Assembly (NCBI GenBank): GCA_041309605.1
Contig: JBFYZH010000090.1
Span: 1-20,468 of the forward strand
Reading direction: 5' to 3'
From: JALOPX01 sp041309605
GTDB lineage: Bacteria > Krumholzibacteriota > Krumholzibacteriia > Krumholzibacteriales > Krumholzibacteriaceae
Length of the DNA: 20,468 nt
A program made the translations under genes and the position numbers. The notes below the pieces were generated by a model, which saw only the letters and a list, made by a program, of their open reading frames with translations, was not told the origin of the DNA and searched no databases. Below are positions 7,596 through 14,635 of the stretch, piece by piece; position 1 is the first letter of the stretch, and each line of letters opens with the position of its first letter.

Positions 7596-9271
7596 TTTCC
7601 CTCCTCCCGCGTCGACAGCGCGTTGCGCGGGCATTCGTGAACGCAAACGAGGCAACCCTTGCAGTAATCGTAATTGATCTCGTACTCGTTTTCCCGCCGC
7701 AGGATCGCCACGTCCGGACAGAATACCCAGCAGTTGTCGCAATAATTGCAAACGCCGCAGGAGAAGCAGCGGTCCGCCTCGCCGTGAAGAAGTTCGGCGG
7801 TATACCCCGTCGAGATTTCTCGGAAACTTCCCCTGACCTGGTCTATCGGAATGCGGGGCATCTTCTTCTGCCTGGTTTTCACGAAATAATCGGTATTCAT
7901 GTCGTCTATGCCGACGACCACCGGCTCGATCGCCTCGGGCTCCGGTTCGCCCGTGAACATGCGGATAATTTTCTCGGCGGACCTGCGCCCGGCCGCGATC
8001 GCCTCCACCACGCTGGCGGCGCCCGTCACGACGTCGCCGCCGGCGAAGACCTTCCCGCGGCTCGTTTGCCCGGTCGTCTCGTCGGCCTTTATGAGGTTCC
8101 ACTGCGTGTCGACAAGCCCCTCGATCCCTTCCAGATCGGCACGTTCCCCGATGGCGGAGTAGACCTTGTCGACGTCCATCCTGATCGTTTCGCCTTCAAT
8201 GGCGACGGGCTGCCGCCTTCCAGATTCGTCGGGTTCGCCGAGTTCCATCTTCTGGAAAACTATCCCGGAGAGTTTTCCCTTCTTCCTCACTATCTGCTTC
8301 GGGGCTGCGAGGAACTGGAAATTCACTCCCTCTTTCTCGGCTTCCTCTATCTCTTCGCGGATGGCGGGCATCTCGTTGATCGTCCTTCTGTAGACGACCG
8401 TTACGATGCTTCCCGAACGCAGCGCGCAGCGCGCCACATCCATCGCCGTGTTCCCGCCGCCGATGACGACCACGCGTTTGCCCGGATCGGTCTTCTCGCC
8501 GCCGTTGACCTTTCTGAGAAACGAAAGCCCCGCCTCCACGCCTTCGCCCTCCTCTTCGTCCAGATCCATCGCGCGGCTCCTTGTGAGCCCGATGCCGAAA
8601 AACACCGCGTCGTATTCCTTCTCCAGCTGCTCGATGCCGACGTCCCTTCCCACCTTGACGCCGGTCCGGACCGTTATGGGTCCCGATTCGAGTATGGAGC
8701 GGATCACCATGTCGAGCGTATCGTTGGGGAGCCTGTACTCGGGAATGCCCCATCTCAGGACACCGCCGAGCGCCTTGTCCATCTCGAAGAGGGTCACCGG
8801 GTATCCGGCCCTGGCGAGGTAAAAGGCGCATGACAGAGCGGCCGGACCGCTTCCCACGACCGCCGCCTTTTGTTTTTTCGACGCTTCGGTCCTCGTCATC
8901 CAGCCGGGATTCTGCAATCCCATGTCGCCGAGGGAACGTTCAATGGCGTTGATATTGACCGGCTCGTCGTAATCCTTGCGCGTGCAGTTGCTCATGCAGG
9001 GATGAAAACATACGCGCCCCGTGACCGCCGGCATCGGGTTGCTGTCGATGATCGTCCTCCAAGCCTCCTCGTACTTCCTCTCGGTTACAAGATATATGTA
9101 GCGCTGGATTTTTTCCGAAGCGGGACAGCCGGCGATGCAGGGGGAAAGCTTGAAATCATAGTACGGTCGTACGTTCCTCCATGAACCGGTGAGGTTCCAC
9201 AGCATGCTGCTCACCGTCATCGGCCGAATCGGCATCTCCCTGTAATCCTTGAATTCAACCTTTTTGATCAT
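7592..9271 (-). CDS. GltD-like FAD/NAD(P)-dependent oxidoreductase fused to a 2[4Fe-4S] ferredoxin domain (Por delta-like)
   Basis: A 559-aa protein with three parts. The N-terminal Fe-S domain resembles that of glutamate synthase small subunits (C45, C49, C88, C92, C96). The central two-dinucleotide fold has an FAD motif VVGSGPAAL (138-146), an NAD(P) motif VVIGGGNTAMDVAR (268-281) and a C-terminal FAD motif GKVFAGGDVVTGAAS. The end is a bacterial-type double cluster: CNYCDNCWVFCP (C508, C511, C514, C518) and CKGCLVCVHECP (C537, C540, C543, C547). It sits between porG and porA where a small PorD ferredoxin subunit is usually found, so it probably provides the delta function and adds a flavin that could exchange electrons with NAD(P)H. 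That coupling is inferred. Start ATG 9271 has GGAGG just upstream. Confidence 0.88.
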   Translation of the reverse strand: MIKKVEFKDYREMPIRPMTVSSMLWNLTGSWRNVRPYYDFKLSPCIAGCPASEKIQRYIYLVTERKYEEAWRTIIDSNPMPAVTGRVCFHPCMSNCTRKDYDEPVNINAIERSLGDMGLQNPGWMTRTEASKKQKAAVVGSGPAALSCAFYLARAGYPVTLFEMDKALGGVLRWGIPEYRLPNDTLDMVIRSILESGPITVRTGVKVGRDVGIEQLEKEYDAVFFGIGLTRSRAMDLDEEEGEGVEAGLSFLRKVNGGEKTDPGKRVVVIGGGNTAMDVARCALRSGSIVTVVYRRTINEMPAIREEIEEAEKEGVNFQFLAAPKQIVRKKGKLSGIVFQKMELGEPDESGRRQPVAIEGETIRMDVDKVYSAIGERADLEGIEGLVDTQWNLIKADETTGQTSRGKVFAGGDVVTGAASVVEAIAAGRRSAEKIIRMFTGEPEPEAIEPVVVGIDDMNTDYFVKTRQKKMPRIPIDQVRGSFREISTGYTAELLHGEADRCFSCGVCNYCDNCWVFCPDVAILRRENEYEINYDYCKGCLVCVHECPRNALSTREEGK

Positions 9272-9379
9272 TTACCCTCCAGCCTCCTGATCCGGAAAGA
9301 ATGTATGGAATCCGTCACGATTTTCCATTCAGCGGCAGGTTCTGTTTTCAGGTTTTGTCCTCCGAACAGACCGCGGGGA

Positions 9380-9934
9380 TCAGGAAACAATCTGCACGCC
9401 GTTGAAAGCGTCGACCGCGGCCTGGACATTCGCCTCTTTTTTAAGGGGGACGAACCCGTGTATCGCTTTCTTCACCGCTTCGATCCCTACAAGCCCCGTC
9501 GCGCCGGCGAAGGCGCCGACGATGGAAGTATTGACGATCGGCGCGGCGCGCGAACCGAGCCCGTGCTCGAGTGCGATCCTGTTCGCGTCCACGATAGCCA
9601 CATGGAATCTCCCCGTCAGACCGGAATTTTCCACCGGCTTGTTCGTATTGATTATGATCCAGCCGCCTTCCTTGAGCCCGTCGGTGATGTTAACGGTCTC
9701 GATCAGCACCGGATCGAGTACTATGAGATGATCGGGTTCGTAGATCTGGCAGCGCTCCCTGACCTCGCTGTCGGAAACCCTTGTAAAAGCCATCACCGGG
9801 GCTCCGCGGCGTTCGACGCCGAAGGCGGGAAATGCCTGAACGAATTTACCTTCGTGGAAAAATGCGTCCGCTAGAATCTCGGAAGCGATTACCGATCCCT
9901 GGCCTCCCCGGCCATGGGTCCTGATCTCGATCAT
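9380..9934 (-). CDS. porG: 2-oxoacid:ferredoxin oxidoreductase, gamma subunit
   Basis: A 184-aa gamma subunit. It opens with the family hallmark THGRGGQGSVIASEIL and continues with AFPAFGVERRGAPV, both conserved in PorG/VorC/KorC proteins. In known enzymes this domain helps bind CoA and packs on the alpha/beta core. ATG 9934 has a GGAAGG ribosome-binding site. It is the first gene of the por operon, with a 108-nt gap before the FAD gene; I see no terminator or clear element in that gap. The leader is about 94 nt from the predicted promoter. Confidence 0.9.
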   Translation of the reverse strand: MIEIRTHGRGGQGSVIASEILADAFFHEGKFVQAFPAFGVERRGAPVMAFTRVSDSEVRERCQIYEPDHLIVLDPVLIETVNITDGLKEGGWIIINTNKPVENSGLTGRFHVAIVDANRIALEHGLGSRAAPIVNTSIVGAFAGATGLVGIEAVKKAIHGFVPLKKEANVQAAVDAFNGVQIVS

Positions 9935-10034
9935 AGACCATCCCTTCCTGGCGGTTGGTTCATACTCTGTCGAATCGTAAAACCTTTACTTGCATGACGA
10001 TAACCAGGTATTCCCGACGGGGAAAACCTGTCGC

Positions 10035-10064
10035 AGCTTACACCGGCAGGGGCCGGACGGTCAA
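10035..10064 (-). promoter_or_regulatory. Promoter of the por operon
   Basis: TTGACC (10064-10059), an 18-nt spacer and TAAGCT (10040-10035) on the minus strand. Just upstream of the -35 lies an AT-rich stretch (GATAAATTATAAGAGATAAC) that could act as an UP element or as a second promoter: TTGCGC with a 17-nt spacer to TAAATT. A small dyad GTAAA-N3-TTTAC lies in the leader at 9977-9989. Confidence 0.5.
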
Positions 10065-10158
10065 GCGGATTTTGTTATCTCTTATAATTTATCCTCTGAC
10101 AAGATTGAGCGCAAGCCAATAAACCTGCCTGCTTGAGGGCGGGACGGGCAATAAAAAA

Positions 10159-10232
10159 TACGCCCAGGAGGATTTGAACCCCCAACCTTCTGGTCCGTAG
10201 CCAGACGCTCTATCCAGTTGAGCTATGGGCGC
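10159..10232 (-). tRNA. tRNA-Arg (anticodon ACG)
   Basis: A full cloverleaf on the minus strand: acceptor GCGCCCA pairing with TGGGCGT (the first pair is G-U), D arm with GCTC/GAGC, anticodon stem TCTGG/CCAGA around loop CTACGGA, and T arm with TTCAAAT. The anticodon ACG reads CGN arginine codons after A34-to-I editing by TadA, as in other bacteria. CCA is not encoded. A run of six T follows directly. Confidence 0.93.
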
Positions 10233-10288
10233 ATAAAGAATCGTGTTTGCCGGCCGTCCCCGCGGGAAATCACGGCTTCGTACTCACC

Positions 10289-10317
10289 TATATATATTCC
10301 CCGGAGTTCCCGGTCAA
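10289..10317 (-). promoter_or_regulatory. Promoter of tRNA-Arg
   Basis: TTGACC (10317-10312), a 17-nt spacer and TATATA (10294-10289). The predicted start lies about 50 nt upstream of the tRNA, leaving a 5' leader for RNase P to remove. Confidence 0.55.
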
Positions 10318-10339
10318 TCAAAAACTGGAACTGGAATGA

Positions 10340-10371
10340 AAAAGCGGGCCGGTACCGGTAAAAAACCGGTG
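10340..10371 (-). terminator. Possible terminator after nikO
   Basis: A 6-bp hairpin ACCGGT-T5-ACCGGT (10371-10355), partly competing with the palindrome CCGGTACCGG (10350-10359), is followed on the minus strand by a T5 tract at 10344-10340, about 10 nt after the stem. The distance makes it a weak candidate. An additional T5 after CCCGGG lies near 10376-10380. Confidence 0.4.
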
Positions 10372-10412
10372 TCATAAAAACCCGGGCGCGGCCTGTTACG
10401 GGAACCGCGATA

Positions 10413-11078
10413 TCACGCGAGGGGCTCCAGCCTGCCGCCCTCGACCCGGACCGACCTCATTGTCACCGATTCGAGAAAAGCGCGATCGTGCGAGACGATC
10501 AACATGGCCTGAGGAAGCGCGTGAAGTATCGCCGTTATCCGCCCGGCCGACTCCGGATCGAGTCCCGTGACCGGCTCGTCGAGCAGCAGGACATCCGGTT
10601 TCATGGCAAGGACCGTGGCAAGGGACACGAGTCGTTTTTCACCCCCCGAAAGGTGATGGGTGATCCTGTCCTCGAATCCATCGAGACCGAGCATCCCCAG
10701 CACCTCGCGCGACACCGCAATCGCCTCCTCGCGGCTTTTTCCCTGGTTGAGCGGCCCGAACGCCGTATCCTCGAGCACTGTCGGGCAGAAGAGCTGGTCC
10801 TCGGGATCCTGGAAAAGAAGGCCGGCCTTCAGGCGAACCTCCAGGAAATCCCGTTCTTCGCGCCTGCGCTTTCCGAAAACCTCGATCAGCCCGCTTCGGG
10901 GCTTCAGCAGTCCTACGATAAGGTGAAGAATCGTCGTCTTGCCCGATCCGACGTGTCCCACAAGGCCGGTCCTCTCGCCGTTGCGCAGCTCGAACGACGC
11001 CCCGTCGAGAACTGTTCGTCCGCCTTCGTACACAAAACGGACATCTTCCATCCTTATCAGGATATCATCTTCCGTCAA
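10413..11078 (-). CDS. nikO: Nickel ECF transporter ATPase (CbiO/NikO family)
   Basis: A 221-aa ABC ATPase that powers the nickel importer from the cytoplasmic side. All motifs are intact: Walker A GHVGSGKT (41-48), Q-loop Q90, signature LSGGEKR (143-149), Walker B LLLDEP (164-169) and switch His197. The start is TTG at 11078, with GGGAG 7 nt upstream; the next in-frame ATG (11051) has AGG directly abutting it and would cut into the first strand, so TTG is preferred. The length is short for CbiO (often 250-280 aa) because the C-terminal extension is minimal. It is the last gene of the nik operon, after a 106-nt gap that contains no clear gene. Cobalt specificity cannot be excluded from this subunit alone; nickel is inferred from NikR, NikK and NikL upstream. 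Confidence 0.9.
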   Translation of the reverse strand: MTEDDILIRMEDVRFVYEGGRTVLDGASFELRNGERTGLVGHVGSGKTTILHLIVGLLKPRSGLIEVFGKRRREERDFLEVRLKAGLLFQDPEDQLFCPTVLEDTAFGPLNQGKSREEAIAVSREVLGMLGLDGFEDRITHHLSGGEKRLVSLATVLAMKPDVLLLDEPVTGLDPESAGRITAILHALPQAMLIVSHDRAFLESVTMRSVRVEGGRLEPLA

Positions 11079-11184
11079 ACCGTGTCTCCCTTTCCCGAAG
11101 CCGCCGAAGAGGCGCGGCGCCCGCGTCCGCCTTCACCGCATCGACACTGCGCTGCCCGTCGCCGAATCGACAACGCGCCGCCTT

Positions 11185-11952
11185 TCACCATAACCGCCCC
11201 GCGCCGGTCAGCGCGCAGGACAGAAGGGCGGCGAGCACGATGAAAGAAGCGGCGCTGAAAACCGCGTCGGCGGTGGAAAATCGAAAATGCCTCACCACGT
11301 GGAACTCGCCCCTGAAGCCCCTGCACTTCATGGCTTCCAGTATTCTCTCCGATCTCTCGAGGCTTCTGACAAGCAGCATGCCTGTAAGCCACGCGAAACT
11401 CCTGTACGTGTGGAGCCTCATCGAAGGTTTGAAGGAGCGGGCCTTCATCGCCCTCATCAAGGTAACGTATTCATGATGGAGAACGTCGAGATATCTCAGC
11501 GTGAACAGGAACAGTTGCGTAAGTTTTCCCGGGACGCGAAGGTGATGGAAGGCGTGCCCGAGGGTGAAGGGATCTGTCGTTCCCACAAGAGCGGCGAAGA
11601 CAAGCACGATCGCGTTCGCTTTCAGAGTTACCGAGACGCTCCAGAGAATCCCCTCCATGCTGAATTGAACCGAGATTACCGTAAAAGCCGTTTTGCCGGG
11701 AAAGGTCGCGGGGACCATGATAAAAAGGACCGCCGTGAATATGTTGACTCTCAGAAGACGTTTTCTCAGGGCCGCCGATGGTATCCTGGCCATCGCCGAC
11801 AGGGCGATTCCGGCGGCAAGGCCGGCGCAGAGGACTCCGGAATTCGTAGAAAGGGCGACAACCAGGGAAAACGCCAGCGTAACGAGAATCTTCGGTCTCG
11901 GATCGAGCCTGTGTATGAATGTGTCTCCGCTGAAAAATGTGGTGCAGCTCAC
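11185..11952 (-). CDS. nikQ: Nickel ECF transporter transmembrane T component (CbiQ/NikQ family)
   Basis: A 255-aa integral membrane protein with about five to six hydrophobic segments (for example near residues 21-55, 70-90, 105-125 and 226-250). It carries the two short EcfT signature motifs, ARS (171-173, in MKARSFK) and CRG (210-212, in MKCRGFRG), which couple the T component to the ATPases in this family. The start is GTG at 11952 and overlaps the nikM stop as GTGA, with an upstream GGAG, so it is translationally coupled. Its partners are NikM (substrate binding) and NikO (ATPase). Confidence 0.9.
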   Translation of the reverse strand: MSCTTFFSGDTFIHRLDPRPKILVTLAFSLVVALSTNSGVLCAGLAAGIALSAMARIPSAALRKRLLRVNIFTAVLFIMVPATFPGKTAFTVISVQFSMEGILWSVSVTLKANAIVLVFAALVGTTDPFTLGHAFHHLRVPGKLTQLFLFTLRYLDVLHHEYVTLMRAMKARSFKPSMRLHTYRSFAWLTGMLLVRSLERSERILEAMKCRGFRGEFHVVRHFRFSTADAVFSAASFIVLAALLSCALTGAGRLW

Positions 11953-12584
11953 CGCCCGTCTCCCTCCCGATCAGAGACCGGCATCCTGAATATCGCCGGG
12001 TATACGCGCACAAGGAATGAGCAGATAAATCCGGTGAATATCCCCTCGATCGCCGCCACGAAAAGGTTGGGAATAAACGCGATTGCGGCGATGGCGGCCA
12101 GCTGTTTTCCGCACAGTATCAGGGAACCGGCCCAGAAGAAAAACGAGACAAGGTAAGCCGACATCCCCGCGGCGGCCCCCCAGTAGAACGCCCTTCCCGA
12201 ACCGCGCGCCTTATTCATGCGGCCGTTGAAGAGGTAGTAGGCCATCACGGCCGGCATACCCATCACGAAGGTATTGATCCCGAGGGTGGTTATACCCCCG
12301 AACTGGAAAAGCAGGGCCTGCAGGAAAAGCGATATCAGGAATACCGGCATCGATACCCAGCCAAGAAGCAGCCCGGCCAGACCTCCCAGCAGCGGGTGCA
12401 CCGAAGAGGGACCGACCGGCAGCCGGATCACCAGGGTCGAAAGAAAAAGAACGGCGGACATCAGGGCGGCCGCAGGTATCTGCTCCTCCTTGAGAACCTT
12501 CAGTCCCGCGGCGATGCCGGGCAGCGCCGCAAGGGCTCCGGCCACCGCAATGGGGATCGGCGCAACTCCGTCCGAGATGTGCAT
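11949..12584 (-). CDS. nikM: Nickel ECF transporter substrate-binding membrane component (CbiM/NikM family)
   Basis: A 211-aa membrane protein starting MHISDGV. In the CbiM/NikM family the N-terminal Met1-His2 amine and imidazole nitrogens bind the metal, and His2 is present. The family segment GPSSVHPLLGG (58-68, containing the further conserved His) and several hydrophobic helices are clear. ATG 12584 has GAGG 8 nt upstream. This start is strongly favoured because the function requires His at position 2. There is no separate nikN gene and no fused NikN-like extension; the nikL gene upstream probably supplies the auxiliary role. Confidence 0.92.
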   Translation of the reverse strand: MHISDGVAPIPIAVAGALAALPGIAAGLKVLKEEQIPAAALMSAVLFLSTLVIRLPVGPSSVHPLLGGLAGLLLGWVSMPVFLISLFLQALLFQFGGITTLGINTFVMGMPAVMAYYLFNGRMNKARGSGRAFYWGAAAGMSAYLVSFFFWAGSLILCGKQLAAIAAIAFIPNLFVAAIEGIFTGFICSFLVRVYPAIFRMPVSDREGDGR

Positions 12585-12607
12585 CGATTCATCCTCTAAG
12601 CGTGAAT

Positions 12608-13054
12608 CTACCGAACGCGCCTGCTTCTGATCAGCGTGTAAAGACCGAATATCCCGAAGATCAGGCTGACGCCGGTGATCCCTCCATACAGTCTTCCGGG
12701 GCCATTACCTCGGCCGCCCGGGGACCGGGTTCCTTCCGCGGCGGCAAACTCGCACGAAGCCGCGTGCCCCATGCCGTCGTCGATGACGATTCTCCATTCA
12801 CCGGCGGCGGCGGGGACGAAAGCGAACCTTCCCGCCGCGTCGGTTGTGCCGGTGGCGAAGACCGAGTCCCCGGCCGTCGTGGAATAGATCGTTACATCGC
12901 AGAAGGCCATGGGCATGCCGTCATGGTAGATCCCCTCCACCGCGCGCGCTTCACTTATCGACCTGCAGCTTGCTCCGTGCGCGAGCGCCTGCGCGGGCTG
13001 CAACAGGACCGGAAGCAGCAGGGCCGCGCGCAGGAAGAGGGTTGTCCCTGTCAT
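12608..13054 (-). CDS. nikL: NikL-like auxiliary component of nickel transporter
   Basis: A 148-aa protein with a signal peptide (about residues 1-26, ending AQALAHG), a small beta-rich extracytoplasmic domain resembling carboxypeptidase regulatory-like folds (AFCDVTIYSTTAGDSVFATG, TTDAAGRFAFVPAAAGEW), and one C-terminal membrane helix (LYGGITGVSLIFGIFGLYTL) followed by RSRRVR. This layout matches NikL as I know it from NikKLMQO clusters, where it appears to replace NikN; its exact role is not established. ATG 13054 overlaps the nikK stop as TAATG; the frame extends upstream to 13096 but that part is nikK sequence. Histidines near the mature N-terminus (AHG) and in GMGHA could contact metal; this is inference. 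Confidence 0.8.
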   Translation of the reverse strand: MTGTTLFLRAALLLPVLLQPAQALAHGASCRSISEARAVEGIYHDGMPMAFCDVTIYSTTAGDSVFATGTTDAAGRFAFVPAAAGEWRIVIDDGMGHAASCEFAAAEGTRSPGGRGNGPGRLYGGITGVSLIFGIFGLYTLIRSRRVR

Positions 13055-13746
13055 TATTTTTTTTCGCTCCCCCTGATTTCGAAAACAAGAGAGCATTCCC
13101 GTCCTCCGGACCCTGCCACCAGAAGATATCTTCCGGCGCCGGTCACCCCGACCGGAGCGGGCTTTTCCTTTTCGGCCTTGAACCCGGCACTCTCCCCTTT
13201 ATCGTCGAAAAGGGTCAGCGTGCCTTCGGTTCGCTGCCCGTCCAGAAGGATATAAAACGGGATTTCGCACGGGGCCACGGTCGCCGACAAGGCGATCCCG
13301 GGAACGATCTCCATCCCTTTTCCGGTCGAATAGACCGAAGGATCGTCCTTTCCGCCGGACACGATTATCGCCTTGAGTTCAAAGACCGGATCCTTAGCCC
13401 CGGGCCGCTTCAGGGCGAGGGTAAGCAGGTGCACGCCGTCCGACACCGGGGTAAACGATCCCGTATGCATCCTTTCCCCCCTGGCGATCGCCGTTTTCAC
13501 GGCCTCCCCGCCCGGCAGTGCGAGCATCACTCCGCAGAGAACCTCGTCCTTCACCGCGAAGCCGCTCTCCGGGTAATGATGGCCGCTGCAGACTCCGAAC
13601 CCGACCTCGGTGCCCGCCGCCGGATAGAAATCGCTCGGATCGAACCAGTGTTCGTGCGAGCAGGCCGCCGCGGAAAAAAACAGTATCGACGCGACCGCCG
13701 GCGCCGCCTTCGCGGCCCTCCTGATCGATGACATGAACCTTTCCAT
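13054..13746 (-). CDS. nikK: NikK-like periplasmic DUF4198 protein of nickel uptake operon
   Basis: A 230-aa exported protein. The signal peptide has a basic start (MERFMSSIRRAAK), a hydrophobic core and AAAC before SHEHWF; the Cys could be a lipoprotein attachment site, but the lipobox is imperfect. The mature N-terminus SHEHWFDPSDFYP fits the DUF4198/NikK pattern, in which a terminal His motif is thought to bind nickel. GHHYPES follows further on. I chose ATG 13746 because GGAGG lies 5 nt upstream; an in-frame ATG at 13758 has a weaker site and contains that GGAGG. It begins 23 nt after nikR and overlaps nikL by one base. A role in delivering nickel to NikM is inferred from conserved clustering. 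Confidence 0.83.
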   Translation of the reverse strand: MERFMSSIRRAAKAAPAVASILFFSAAACSHEHWFDPSDFYPAAGTEVGFGVCSGHHYPESGFAVKDEVLCGVMLALPGGEAVKTAIARGERMHTGSFTPVSDGVHLLTLALKRPGAKDPVFELKAIIVSGGKDDPSVYSTGKGMEIVPGIALSATVAPCEIPFYILLDGQRTEGTLTLFDDKGESAGFKAEKEKPAPVGVTGAGRYLLVAGSGGRECSLVFEIRGSEKK

Positions 13747-13769
13747 CGTTTCCTCCATTATCCGGCCCC

Positions 13770-14183
13770 CTACAAGCGCTCGCCGGTCGATGCGGCGGCG
13801 AGGCTGCAGTATTTCACGCCCTTTGTAGCCTTGAGCCTGTTCGCCAGCTCGCCGACCTTCGCGGGCCTTCCCCTCACTACGACTATCTCCAGGCAGTTGT
13901 CGTGATCCAGGTGCACGTGCTGGGAGGAAATTACAAGGTGATGATAATCGTGCTGCGTGCGGGTGAGCTTGTTCGAAAGATCCCTTTTGTTGTGGTCGTA
14001 GACCAGTATGATGGCCGCCGCCACCTCCCTGCCCCCCTTCCACTCGTCCTTGACTATGCCGTCGCGGATCAGATCGGCTATCGCCTTGGACCTTGTGGGA
14101 TATCCTTTTTCGAGAATCTGATCGTCGAACCTTCCCAGAAGCCGTTCGTCGATCGAGACGCTGAACCTGACGAGCCCTGACAT
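13770..14183 (-). CDS. nikR: Nickel-responsive regulator NikR
   Basis: A 137-aa ribbon-helix-helix repressor. The N-terminal DNA-binding part reads VRFSVSIDERLLGRFD, then RSKAIADLIRDGIV. The C-terminal ACT-like metal domain has the high-affinity square-planar nickel site: H78 (in TQHDYHH), H89 and H91 (QHVH) and C97 (HDNCLEI), aligning with E. coli H76, H87, H89 and C95. In known NikR proteins nickel binding drives DNA binding. ATG 14183 has a GGGGGG ribosome-binding site. It is the first gene of the nickel operon, and a matching operator lies 16-42 nt upstream of its ATG, so it probably represses its own operon when nickel is sufficient. Confidence 0.95.
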   Translation of the reverse strand: MSGLVRFSVSIDERLLGRFDDQILEKGYPTRSKAIADLIRDGIVKDEWKGGREVAAAIILVYDHNKRDLSNKLTRTQHDYHHLVISSQHVHLDHDNCLEIVVVRGRPAKVGELANRLKATKGVKYCSLAAASTGERL

Positions 14184-14198
14184 GTTATTCCCCCCCTG

Positions 14199-14225
14199 GT
14201 ATTACCTTTATAAAATACGTAACAC
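14199..14225 (-). promoter_or_regulatory. NikR operator
   Basis: On the minus strand GTGTTAC-N13-GTAATAC forms a 27-bp inverted repeat with a single mismatch between the 7-bp arms. From memory this closely matches the predicted deltaproteobacterial NikR consensus (GTGTTAC-N13/14-GTAACAC) and differs from the E. coli GTATGA-N16-TCATAC box. It starts immediately after the -10 hexamer and so covers the transcription start, ideal for repression. Confidence 0.82.
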
Positions 14226-14254
14226 ATTTAATGCGATGCGTCGTCAGGAGTCAA
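14226..14254 (-). promoter_or_regulatory. Promoter of the nik operon
   Basis: TTGACT (14254-14249), a 17-nt spacer and TTAAAT (14231-14226) on the minus strand. The NikR operator abuts the -10 box. The leader to the nikR ATG is about 35 nt. Confidence 0.7.
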
Positions 14255-14342
14255 GGAATTATTCGGCCTCGCGTTCGAACGCCGGCCGGGGAAAGTCCGG
14301 GAGATACGCCCGGCAGTCAGGCGGAGCGCCCGGCGTAAAGAA

Positions 14343-14381
14343 CCGGTCGGCGGAGCCTTCGCGCTCCGCGCGACTAGCCGG
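14343..14381 (-). terminator. Imperfect GC-rich hairpin downstream of the tRNA-Ser pair
   Basis: CCGG-TCG-GCGGAGC and GCTCCGC-G-CGA-CTA-GCCGG form a long stem with small bulges and a 6-nt loop. On the minus strand the T tract after it is weak (TTCTTTAC), so it may end the tRNA transcript poorly or merely be a processing barrier. The GC-rich remainder of 14260-14400, including the 12-bp palindrome at 14271-14282, holds nothing else I can name. Confidence 0.4.
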
Positions 14382-14398
14382 CTCGGCGCGGGCATAAA

Positions 14399-14492
<94 letters not shown>

Positions 14493-14510
14493 GTCGATCC
14501 TGATTTTTTT

Positions 14511-14597
14511 TGGCGGAGGGCGAGGGACTCGAACCCCCATGGGCTTGCGCCCGGCGAATTTCAAATCCGCTGCCTTACCAATTAGGACTAGCCCTCC
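14511..14597 (-). tRNA. tRNA-Ser (anticodon TGA)
   Basis: A class II tRNA on the minus strand: acceptor GGAGGGC/GCCCTCC, discriminator G, encoded CCA, anticodon stem GCGGA/TTCGC around TTTGAAA, variable arm GGGC-GCAA-GCCC and T loop TTCGAGT. It reads UCA and other UCN codons. The D arm is unusual: the stem is only GTC/GGC with a G-U pair, and the position that should hold A14 appears to be U. The anticodon is TGA, not TCA, and the acceptor is 7 bp, so it is not tRNA-Sec. Confidence 0.9.
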
Positions 14598-14599
14598 AG

Positions 14600-14628
14600 A
14601 AAAAACGACCCCCTTCCGGGAAGAGGGT
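14600..14628 (-). promoter_or_regulatory. Terminator-like hairpin in the tRNA-Ser leader
   Basis: ACCCTCTT and AAGGGGGT form an 8-bp stem (one G-U) with a CCCGG loop, followed by CG and six T (14605-14600). It lies between the predicted start site (about 14630) and the tRNA 5' end at 14597, so it makes up nearly the entire leader. It could be an intrinsic terminator for transcripts arriving from the peptidase gene, or a leader element of the tRNA transcript. Confidence 0.6.
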
Positions 14629-14635
14629 TCTGCGT

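Noticed and set aside
7637..8833. 398-aa plus-strand open frame opposite the Por flavoprotein
   Set aside because: Shadow of a well-supported minus-strand gene; His/Arg/Asp-rich with no domain and no ribosome-binding site.
11079..11184. A small nikN-type gene between nikQ and nikO
   Set aside because: Only 106 nt, Arg-rich in open frames, with no hydrophobic segment; it cannot encode a two-helix NikN.
14285..14315. Plus-strand GGGGAAAGTCCGGG resembling the 5' conserved core of RNase P RNA
   Set aside because: Only this short piece matches. The region between the nikR promoter and the tRNA is too short and lacks the other conserved RNase P segments.
14511..14597. Selenocysteine tRNA
   Set aside because: The anticodon on the coding (minus) strand is TGA, not TCA, and the acceptor stem is 7 bp rather than 8.
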